A stretch of 64,000 bases of DNA, from assembly GCF_021026295.1 (NCBI RefSeq), contig NZ_JAJNDA010000008.1, positions 222,153 to 286,152 on the forward strand. Reading direction: 5' to 3'. The position numbers were made by a program, and so were the translations under genes. Shown piece by piece: positions 8,135-14,985 of this stretch (positions within the stretch are counted from its first letter, which is position 1; every line of letters begins with the position of its first letter). The notes beneath the pieces are model-generated. The model searched no databases. It was not told the DNA's origin and saw nothing but the letters and a program-made list of their open reading frames with translations. Source of the DNA: Actinomycetospora soli. Its GTDB lineage: Bacteria > Actinomycetota > Actinomycetes > Mycobacteriales > Pseudonocardiaceae.

Positions 8135-9061
8135 GTGCGAGCCCTCGTCGTCCTCGCCCTCCTGGTCGCGTTCCTGACGGCGGGTTGCGGCAACACCCCG
8201 CTGCGCTCCGCCGACGCGGACGGCGGGCTCCTCGCCCGCCAGGACCTGCGGGGCGGCAGCTACGTGGTCGGCGGCGGGCCCACCACCGAGCTGCGCCTGC
8301 TGTGCCAGCTCACGATCGCCGCGGTCCAGGCCGCCTCGGGCGAGGCCACCGACGAGTGCGGCAAGGACGGCGGGGTCGACGTGCACGCCCCGGCCGAGCT
8401 GACCGACGTCGACACCGGGTGGGCCTCGCTGCGCACCCTCGGCCCCGACGGCGTGCCCGACCCGGCGGGCACCCCGGCCGTGCCCGCCCCCGACCTCGCC
8501 GCGGTGCGCGCCGCGGACGCCGCCCGCGGCATCGTCTGGCTGCCGCCGACCGCGTTCACCGACACCGACGTCGTCGTGGCCCGCGGGCCCGGCCCGATCG
8601 GCGCGCTCGCCGGGACCGCGCCCTGCGCCGCGCCGGAATCGGACCCGGGCAGCGCGACGGCGCCCGGCACGGCCGCGTTGGGCGCCGCCTACGGCCTCGC
8701 GCCACCCGTCGTCGTGCCGGACGTGAACGCGGTGCTCGCCGGGGTGGCGACCGGCCGCTGCCCGGCCGGGCTCGTCCCCGGCTCCTCGGGCCGCGTCCCG
8801 GCGCTCGGGCTCGTCGTCCGCGACGACGACCGGCGGGTCCTCGACGACGGGCCGCCCGGCTCGCGCGGGTACGCGCCGATGCTGCGCGCCGGGGTCCTCG
8901 CCGGCCACCCCGCCCTCGCCGACGTGCTGCGCGAGATCACGACCCGGCTGGACGGGCCGGCGATGCGCGGGATGGTCCGGGAGGTCGAGGTCGACGGTCG
9001 CGACCCGCGCGACGTGGCGCGGCGCTGGCTGATCGGGCGGGGACTGATCGCGTCGGGCTAG
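8135..9061 (+). CDS. Degenerate third OpuAC-like lipoprotein (SBP3)
   Basis: A 308-residue lipoprotein; the lipobox is LTAGC. It aligns with SBP1 and SBP2 by landmarks: SYVVGGGPTTELRLLCQL for the opening strand, a Cys pair (LCQ, DECG), GIVWLPPTAFTDTDVVVA for the WLRQAPFDNTYAI region, and an end DVARRWLIGRGLI like theirs. The ligand core is lost: where the paralogs read IDMYW-YTGT it reads VDTGWASLRTLG, and the acidic F-G-R motif of lobe two is gone. It may no longer bind a quaternary amine. The GTG start has a GATGAT hexamer exactly 6 nt upstream, so a leaderless start is possible. The 3' end overlaps the convergent SDR gene by 4 bp. Confidence 0.75.
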   Translation: MRALVVLALLVAFLTAGCGNTPLRSADADGGLLARQDLRGGSYVVGGGPTTELRLLCQLTIAAVQAASGEATDECGKDGGVDVHAPAELTDVDTGWASLRTLGPDGVPDPAGTPAVPAPDLAAVRAADAARGIVWLPPTAFTDTDVVVARGPGPIGALAGTAPCAAPESDPGSATAPGTAALGAAYGLAPPVVVPDVNAVLAGVATGRCPAGLVPGSSGRVPALGLVVRDDDRRVLDDGPPGSRGYAPMLRAGVLAGHPALADVLREITTRLDGPAMRGMVREVEVDGRDPRDVARRWLIGRGLIASG

Positions 9062-9750
9062 CCGCCGTGGACCGACGGTCCGGTGCGTCCGCCGAGGTCG
9101 TCGACCGCGCTGCCGAGCGGCTCGGTGCCGTTGATCAGCTCGAGGGTCCGTCCGATCGTCGCGGGTGCCTCCAGCAGCGCGATGAGCGTGGCGGCGACGT
9201 CCGCCCGCGTGACCTCCTCGTGCCCGACCTGGTCCTCGGACAGCCGGACCCGTCCGGTCGCGGGCTCGTCGGTGAGGATGCCCGGCCGCAGGATCGTGAC
9301 GTCGAGGTCGTCCCGGTCGCGGACGCCCTGCTCCGCCTCGGACTTCGCGCGCAGGTAGGCGCCCCACACGGAGTCGTCCTCGGCCTCCGACGGCGGGGTC
9401 GCGGCACCCATCGACGACACCTGCAGGTAGCGCCGCACCCCGGCGCGCGCCGCGGCGTCGGCGAGCAGGAGGGCGGCGTCGCGGTCCACCGTCCGCTTGC
9501 GCTCGGCACCGCTGTTCGGCCCCGCCCCGGCGGCGAAGACGACCGCGTCCGCGCCGGCGAGATCCGTCGCGAGCTCGTCCGCCGTGACGGCCTCGAGGTC
9601 GACCTGCACCGGCTCCGCCCCGGCGGCCCGGACCTCGTCGGCGTGGTCCGGGTTGCGGATCAACGCGACCGGGCTGTCACCCCGCTCGGTGAGCTGCTCG
9701 GCGAGCAGCAGGGCGATCTTCCCGTGGCCTCCGGCGATCACGACGCGCAT
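9058..9750 (-). CDS. NAD(P)-binding atypical SDR-family oxidoreductase
   Basis: A 230-residue Rossmann-fold protein of the atypical SDR type (YwnB/NmrA-like NAD(P)H-binding group). The N-terminal glycine-rich motif is VIAGGHGKIALLLAE. A VVFAAGAGPN strand follows, then YLQVSSMGA and an ILRPGIL segment near the active region. A Tyr-x3-Lys pair is present (AYLRAKSEAE). The usual SDR extension is missing, in keeping with the short length. It is divergent from the alcohol dehydrogenase gene, with 205 bp between them, and convergent with SBP3. The substrate is unknown. Confidence 0.82.
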   Translation of the reverse strand: MRVVIAGGHGKIALLLAEQLTERGDSPVALIRNPDHADEVRAAGAEPVQVDLEAVTADELATDLAGADAVVFAAGAGPNSGAERKRTVDRDAALLLADAAARAGVRRYLQVSSMGAATPPSEAEDDSVWGAYLRAKSEAEQGVRDRDDLDVTILRPGILTDEPATGRVRLSEDQVGHEEVTRADVAATLIALLEAPATIGRTLELINGTEPLGSAVDDLGGRTGPSVHGG

Positions 9751-9955
9751 GTCAACGGCCTACCCGGACGGCCCACGCATCACGCGGCCCGCCCGTTTTG
9801 TCCGTTTCGGCTCTCCGTGGAATCCCGGCTCTTGCGCGCAATCGAGTTCTTTCGTGTGATGGACACCGCTGCGCGAGGAGCGACGAGGCCCACATCGCGG
9901 ACGGGTTTCGGTTCTCCGACGCGCCTCCCACCACCGTCGCTTGGAGGACTCTGCC

Positions 9956-10984
9956 GTGAAGGCCGTGCGGGTGCACCAGTACCAGCAGGACCCGTCGATC
10001 GACGACATCGCCGAGCCGAAGCTCCAGGGCCCGCTCGACGTCATCGTCAAGATCGGCGGTGCCGGGGTCTGCCGTACCGACCTGCACATCGTCAACGGGG
10101 ACTGGAAGGACATCCAGGACCCGGCGCTCCCGTACGTGATCGGCCACGAGAACGCCGGGTGGGTGCACGAGATCGGGGACGCGGTCACCAACGTCAAGGT
10201 CGGCGACACCGTCATCCTGCACCCGCAGCCCTCGTGCGGGCTCTGCCTGGCGTGCCGGGCCGGCCGGGACATGCAGTGCACCGGGGACGCCTTCTTCCCG
10301 GGCCTGTCGAACAACGACGGCGGGATGGCCGAGTACCTGCGCACCACCGCGCGGGCCTGCGTCAAGCTCGACCCCTCGACCAACCCCGCGGACGTCGCGG
10401 CCCTCGCCGACGCCGGCATCACCGCCTACCACGCCGTGCGCAAGGCCGTGCCGTACCTCTACCCCGGCACCACCGCCGTCGTGCAGGGTGCGGGCGGGCT
10501 GGGCCACATCGGCATCCAGTCGCTCGCGGCGCTCACCGCCACGAAGATCATCGTCGTCGACAAGAACCCCGCGGCGCTCGAGCTCGCGAAGACCATCGGA
10601 GCCGACGAGACGGTCCTGGCCGACGGAGACCACGTCCAGGCCGTGCAGGACCTGACCGGTGGCGGCGCGACCGTGGTCTTCGACTTCGTCGCCGAGCAGG
10701 GCGCCGAGATCGACGCCTGGGCCATGACCGGGCCGGCCGGCTACTGCTTCGTCCTGGGCTACGGCGGCCAGTTCACCGCCCCCACCCTCGATTTCGTCGC
10801 CGGCGAGAAGAACGTCATCGGCAACATCGTCGGGACCTACAACGACCTCGCGGAACTGATGGTCCTCGCGCAGGCCGGGAAGGTCACCCTCCACACCGTC
10901 CAGTACCGCCTCGACCAGGCGTTGGACGCCCTGCACGACCTCGACGCGGGCAAGGTCCGCGGCCGGGCGATCCTCGTCCCCTGA
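9956..10984 (+). CDS. Zinc-dependent NAD(P) alcohol dehydrogenase, propane-cluster type
   Basis: A 342-residue MDR zinc alcohol dehydrogenase. GTG 9956 is chosen for the ttggaggact ribosome site just before it. Catalytic zinc ligands are Cys in GVCRTDLH and His/Glu in IGHENAG; the structural-zinc cysteines are C-x2-C-x2-C...C (CGLCLACRAGRDMQC). The Rossmann motif is VQGAGGLGHIG. It would oxidise a short-chain alcohol to a ketone or aldehyde. With the next two genes it matches the accessory genes of the prm/mim propane monooxygenase loci of actinomycetes, but no oxygenase subunit is nearby. The 205-bp divergent region upstream presumably holds its promoter. Confidence 0.9.
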   Translation: MKAVRVHQYQQDPSIDDIAEPKLQGPLDVIVKIGGAGVCRTDLHIVNGDWKDIQDPALPYVIGHENAGWVHEIGDAVTNVKVGDTVILHPQPSCGLCLACRAGRDMQCTGDAFFPGLSNNDGGMAEYLRTTARACVKLDPSTNPADVAALADAGITAYHAVRKAVPYLYPGTTAVVQGAGGLGHIGIQSLAALTATKIIVVDKNPAALELAKTIGADETVLADGDHVQAVQDLTGGGATVVFDFVAEQGAEIDAWAMTGPAGYCFVLGYGGQFTAPTLDFVAGEKNVIGNIVGTYNDLAELMVLAQAGKVTLHTVQYRLDQALDALHDLDAGKVRGRAILVP

Positions 10985-11048
10985 TTCTCCGGCTCTCTCT
11001 CCACCACCACACACGGCGTGGCACCGCCATGCCCGAAGGAGGAACTCC

Positions 11049-12107
11049 GTGTACGAGAAGAATGGCGAGAAGTACTTCGTCGTCGACTCCCACATGCACT
11101 ACTGGGACGCCTCGCCCGAGAACTGGGTGCCGGGCGCCGAGCAGTACGCCAAGGGCTGGATCGAGTGCTTCCACGCCTACCAGTCGCTCGGCCCGGCCGA
11201 GACCCACTGGTCGATCGAGCACTTCCAGAAGTACTCCGAGGCCGACCTCATGAAGGACCTCTTCGAGGACGGCCACGTCGACGTCGCCATCGCGCAGCCG
11301 ACGTACCTCAAGGAGTGGTACACGGAGGGCTTCAACACCACCGAGCGCAACGGCCAGCTGCTGCGCAACCACCCCGACAAGTTCCGCCTCAACACGCGCT
11401 TCGACCCGCGTGACGGCGAGGCCGGCATGCGCGAGTTCGAGCGCAACGTCGAGGAGTGGAAGCCGCTCGGCGCGAAGCTCTACACCGCGGAGTGGAACGG
11501 CGACTCGCGCGGCTTCAAGCTCTCCGACCCGGAGTGCTACAAGTTCCTGGAGCGCGCGCAGGAGCTCGGCATCCGCAACATCCACATCCACAAGGGCCCG
11601 ACGATCTGGCCGCTGGACAAGGACGCCTTCGACGTCTCGGACGTCGACAAGGCCGCCACCACGTTCCAGGGCCTGAACTTCATCGTCGAGCACGTGGGCC
11701 TGCCGCGCATCGAGGACTTCTGCTTCATGGCGACGCAGGAGCCCAACGTCTACGCCGGCCTCTCGGTCGTGCTCGGCGGCCTCATGCACGCCCGCCCGCG
11801 CTTCTTCGCCAAGGTCATGGGCGAGCTGCTGTTCTGGGTCGGCGAGGACAAGATGACCTTCGGCTCCGACTACGCCATCTGGGAGCCCCGCTGGCAGGTC
11901 GAGGGCCTCGTGGACTGGGACTACCCCGAGGGCCACGACTACGACGACTACCCGCGCCTGGGCGTCGACGGCAAGAAGAAGATCCTCGGCCTCAACGCCG
12001 CCAAGCTCTACGACATCCCGGTCCCGGCCGAGCTGCAGCTCTCCGCCGACACCCCGGCCGCGCAGGACGACGCGGAGCTGGTCAACCGGGAGGTGGCCCA
12101 GGCATGA
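11049..12107 (+). CDS. Amidohydrolase-2 family protein, propane-cluster type
   Basis: A 352-residue metal-dependent TIM-barrel hydrolase/decarboxylase of the amidohydrolase-2 family. The metal motif is VVDSHMHYWDA (H-x-H near the N-terminus); IHIHKGPT, VEHVGLPRIEDF and FGSDYAIWEP supply the later His and Asp. GTG 11049 follows the strong site gaaggaggaactcc. The sequence type matches the amidohydrolase gene between the hydroxylase subunits and groEL in prm/mim clusters, whose exact substrate is not established. The stop overlaps the next start (ATGA). The region is clearly less GC-extreme in wording (many Lys, Asn, Tyr), as in highly expressed catabolic genes. Confidence 0.88.
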   Translation: MYEKNGEKYFVVDSHMHYWDASPENWVPGAEQYAKGWIECFHAYQSLGPAETHWSIEHFQKYSEADLMKDLFEDGHVDVAIAQPTYLKEWYTEGFNTTERNGQLLRNHPDKFRLNTRFDPRDGEAGMREFERNVEEWKPLGAKLYTAEWNGDSRGFKLSDPECYKFLERAQELGIRNIHIHKGPTIWPLDKDAFDVSDVDKAATTFQGLNFIVEHVGLPRIEDFCFMATQEPNVYAGLSVVLGGLMHARPRFFAKVMGELLFWVGEDKMTFGSDYAIWEPRWQVEGLVDWDYPEGHDYDDYPRLGVDGKKKILGLNAAKLYDIPVPAELQLSADTPAAQDDAELVNREVAQA

Positions 12108-12853
12108 CGGTGCTCTCCGACACCCGGGTCCTCGGCTCCAACAGCAACGACGCCGCGGCTGCGTCCTCGCTGGGGACGACGGCCCGGGTGTGGGAGGCGC
12201 TGCGTGCGGTGCGCGACCCCGAGCTCGACACCGACGTGGTCTCGTTGGACTTCGTCGCCTCCGTCGAGGTCTCGGAGCACGGTGTCGCGCACGTCTCGCT
12301 GCGCCTGCCCACCTACTTCTGTGCCCCGAACTTCGCGTTCCTCATGGTCGCCGACGCCCACGACGTGGTCTCGGCCGCCGACGGGGTCTCGCGGGCCGAC
12401 GTGGTCCTCATCGACCACTTCGCCTCCGACGCGATCAACGCCGGCGTGGCCGCCCGGGCGGGCTTCGTGTCCTCCATGGCCGGCACCGAGGTCGGTGAGG
12501 CGGTGGCGGAGCTCGACGAGCTGCGCCGGACCTTCACCGAGCGGGCCCTCATGGCCGGCACCGACCTCGTCGTCCGCCCGCTGATGCGGGAGGGCGTGAC
12601 CCCGGAGCAGGTCGCCGCGATGACCCTCGGCGAGGCCCCGGCCTCGGACGACCTGCGCCGGCTGCGCGCCCGTCGTCGCGAACTGGGGATCCCGTCCGAG
12701 GACACCGACCCGCTGGTGGTCGACCCGACCGGCCGCACCGTCGGGGTGGACGCCCTGCCGCTGCACCTGCGCAAGGCACGCAGCTATCAGGTCGGCGTGG
12801 ACGCGAACACCAGCATCTGCCGCGGCCAGCTCGCGGCGCGCTACGGGGTCTGA
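12104..12853 (+). CDS. MIP18/DUF59-family iron-sulfur assembly protein, propane-cluster type
   Basis: A 249-residue protein with an N-terminal MIP18 (DUF59/PaaD) domain: WEALRAVRDPELDTDVVSLDF, then VSLRLPTYFCAPNFAFLM, which carries the conserved Cys. Such domains help assemble or deliver iron or Fe-S to oxygenases. The C-terminal ~110 residues (from about residue 140) are specific to the type found beside prm/mim monooxygenases. ATG 12104 overlaps the amidohydrolase stop by 4 bp. Without a monooxygenase nearby, its client is presumably encoded elsewhere. A 22-bp perfect stem-loop ends the operon. Confidence 0.82.
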   Translation: MTVLSDTRVLGSNSNDAAAASSLGTTARVWEALRAVRDPELDTDVVSLDFVASVEVSEHGVAHVSLRLPTYFCAPNFAFLMVADAHDVVSAADGVSRADVVLIDHFASDAINAGVAARAGFVSSMAGTEVGEAVAELDELRRTFTERALMAGTDLVVRPLMREGVTPEQVAAMTLGEAPASDDLRRLRARRRELGIPSEDTDPLVVDPTGRTVGVDALPLHLRKARSYQVGVDANTSICRGQLAARYGV

Positions 12854-12869
12854 CCGACCGCACGTCCAC

Positions 12870-12919
12870 GACGAACGGGCCGTCCATCACGATCGTGCGT
12901 GATGGACGGCCCGTTCGTC
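12870..12919. terminator. Bidirectional terminator, 22-bp perfect stem
   Basis: The arm 12870-12891 and its exact complement 12898-12919 flank a 6-nt loop (atcgtg). It sits between convergent genes (DUF59 on +, MetE-like on -) and should stop both. Confidence 0.88.
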
Positions 12920-12957
12920 CGTCGCGGCAGGGGTGGGCGCGCAGGAGGAGCCGAGGC

Positions 12958-14085
12958 TCAGCCCCACACGTCCTGCGCCACCGAGACGACCAGCTCCAGC
13001 TTCGCGACCTCCTGGTCGTAGGAGAGCGCGTTGCCCTCCACGGTCGAGGAGAAGCCGCACTGCGGGGAGAGGCAGAGCTGCTCGAGCGGCACGTACTTGG
13101 TCGCCTCCTCGATGCGGCGCTTGAGCTCGTCGGCCGACTCCAGCTCGCCCGTCTTCGTCGTCACGAGCCCCAGGACGATCTGCTGGTCGCCGCGCGGCAG
13201 GTAGCGCAGCGGCGAGAAGTCGCCGGAGCGGGCGTCGTCATACTCGCAGAAGAAGCCGTCGATCTCGAGGCCGCCGAAGACCTTCTCGGCGACGTGGTCG
13301 TACCCGCCCTCGGCCGCCCAGGAGGAGCGGTAGTTGCCGCGGCACATGTGGGTCGTCACGCGCAGGTCCGACGGCCGGTCGCGCAGCGCGAGGTTGATCG
13401 TGTCGACGTAGCGCTCGTGCATGTGGTCGGCGTCCTCGCCGCGGGCCGCCATCGACTCGCGCTGGGCCGGGTCGTTCAGGTACGCGAGCGAGGTGTCGTC
13501 GAGCTGCAGGTAGCGCACGCCGGCCTCGTAGAGCCGCGCCACCTCGGCGGCGTACGCGGCCGCGAGGTCGGCCCAGAACTCGTCCGGCTCGGAGTAGGGC
13601 GATCCCTCGTGCACCGGGGCGCCGCCGAGGCGGTAGTGCAGCATCGACGGCGAGGGGATCGTCAGCTTCGGCACGGCGGTGGTCACCGCCGAGGCCAGCA
13701 TCGAGAACGCGTCGCCGAAGATCGTCGTCGACAGCCCGATCCGCTGGTCGATCACCAGCGACATCGCCGCGAACGTCAGGTCCCCGGACGCGTTGCGGAA
13801 GGCCACCTCCACCGACGAGTCCTTCGACGAGGACACCCCGTCGAGCTGGTAGAGGAAGTCCATGTGCCAGGAGGAGCGGCGGAACTCGCCGTCGGTGGCC
13901 GCCCGGAGGCCGACCGACTCCTGCATCGCGACGACGTCGCGGATCGCCTCGTCCTCGGCGGCGCGCAGCCCGGCGTCGTCGAGCCGCCCCTCGGCGTGCG
14001 CGCCGCGGGCCTCGAGCAGGGCCGGGGGTCGCAGGAGGCTGCCGACGTGGTCGGCGCGGAACGGAGCGAGGTCACGTGCGGACAT
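12958..14085 (-). CDS. MetE-like cobalamin-independent methyltransferase (YxjG/YxjH type)
   Basis: A 375-residue protein matching the C-terminal catalytic half of cobalamin-independent methionine synthase. It lacks the N-terminal folate-binding half, as in the short YxjG/YxjH-like group. Zinc/thiol-binding landmarks are HMCRGN (His and Cys, about residue 240) and LSPQCGF (Cys, about residue 340). The N-terminal FRADHVGSLLRPP is the family opening. The ATG at 14085 has gaggtg 6 nt upstream. It probably transfers a methyl group to homocysteine or a related thiol; the methyl donor is not deducible. The IclR gene lies upstream on the same strand, so the two may be linked in regulation. Confidence 0.85.
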   Translation of the reverse strand: MSARDLAPFRADHVGSLLRPPALLEARGAHAEGRLDDAGLRAAEDEAIRDVVAMQESVGLRAATDGEFRRSSWHMDFLYQLDGVSSSKDSSVEVAFRNASGDLTFAAMSLVIDQRIGLSTTIFGDAFSMLASAVTTAVPKLTIPSPSMLHYRLGGAPVHEGSPYSEPDEFWADLAAAYAAEVARLYEAGVRYLQLDDTSLAYLNDPAQRESMAARGEDADHMHERYVDTINLALRDRPSDLRVTTHMCRGNYRSSWAAEGGYDHVAEKVFGGLEIDGFFCEYDDARSGDFSPLRYLPRGDQQIVLGLVTTKTGELESADELKRRIEEATKYVPLEQLCLSPQCGFSSTVEGNALSYDQEVAKLELVVSVAQDVWG

Positions 14086-14116
14086 GCGAACACCTCACCG
14101 CATCCGCGCGGTGTGA

Positions 14117-14935
14117 TCAGCCCCGGTCCCACCTGACGGAAATGTCGTCCTCGAACGCCGACGCGGCCCGCGCCGCCGCGCCGCGCACCGCGTCCTCCAT
14201 CCGGGCCCGCCGGTCGAAGATGCTGCCCGGGCCACCGGCGGGGACCACCGGGACCGCGACCGAGACCGCCCCGACCAGCTCGCCCCGCCCGCCGTCGGGA
14301 CGGGGACGGCGGACCGGCGCCGCCATGCACGCCAGCCGTTCCTGGAACTCGCTGCGGTCGAGCGCGAGATCCCGACGACGGACCTGGTCGAGTTCCCAGT
14401 CGAGCTCGTCGACGTCGAGGATCGTCCGGTGTGCGTGGCGGCGCTGGCCGTCGCGGGCGAGGACCTCGGTGAGCCGCGGGGGCGAGAGGTCCGCGAGCAG
14501 CAGCTTGCCGACGGCGGTCGCGTGCAGCGCGCCGCGCCACGTCGAGATCGTGGGAACGGGGTGGGCGGGGCAGTCGTCGACGTCGACCACGACCACGTCG
14601 GCGTCGCGGTAGGCCGCGTAGAGCACCGCCGCGCCCGCTCGGGCGTGCGCCTCGCGCAGCGTCGCGCCGAGACCGGGCGGGATCGGGAGCTGGGAGCGCA
14701 GCCGGTCGTGCAGCGCGGGCAGCTTGGGGCCGAGCCCGAACCCGCGCGCGGGCTCCAGCCGGACCAGGTAGCCGTCCTCCACCAGGCTCGTGAGCAGGTG
14801 GTAGGTGGTCGAGAGGTTGTACTCCAGACGCCGGGCGACCGCCTTGGCGGTGATCCCGTCGCCGGCGTCGGCCACGACCTCGAGCACGCGCAGGGCGCGG
14901 TGCACGGAGCCGAGAGCCGCCATGGTGCTCATCAT
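14117..14935 (-). CDS. IclR-family transcriptional regulator
   Basis: A 272-residue regulator. The winged helix-turn-helix lies at residues about 10-65 (SVHRALRVLEVVADAGDGIT, LEYNLSTTYHLLTSLVEDGY). The effector domain (residues about 85-265) contains WRGALHATAVGKLLLADL. It starts at ATG 14935 (14932 and 14923 are in-frame alternatives). It is divergent from the GH65 gene across only 50 bp and precedes the MetE-like gene, so it may control either. The DNA-binding call is firm; the target is inferred. Confidence 0.87.
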   Translation of the reverse strand: MMSTMAALGSVHRALRVLEVVADAGDGITAKAVARRLEYNLSTTYHLLTSLVEDGYLVRLEPARGFGLGPKLPALHDRLRSQLPIPPGLGATLREAHARAGAAVLYAAYRDADVVVVDVDDCPAHPVPTISTWRGALHATAVGKLLLADLSPPRLTEVLARDGQRRHAHRTILDVDELDWELDQVRRRDLALDRSEFQERLACMAAPVRRPRPDGGRGELVGAVSVAVPVVPAGGPGSIFDRRARMEDAVRGAAARAASAFEDDISVRWDRG

Positions 14936-14973
14936 CGCGGAAAGGCACCGGGCCGCGGCCTCTTCGGAATGGT

Positions 14974-14985
14974 TACAGTCCCGGG
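14974..14985 (+). promoter_or_regulatory. Leaderless promoter of the GH65 gene
   Basis: TACAGT at 14974-14979 is followed by 6 nt and the GTG start at 14986, the spacing at which transcription starts on the start codon itself. No ribosome-binding site is present, which supports a leaderless mRNA. No good -35 is visible. Confidence 0.55.

Noticed and set aside
5978..9367. A >1100-codon open frame antisense to the binding-protein genes
   Set aside because: Mirror-frame composition and no motifs; three lipoprotein genes on the plus strand explain the region.
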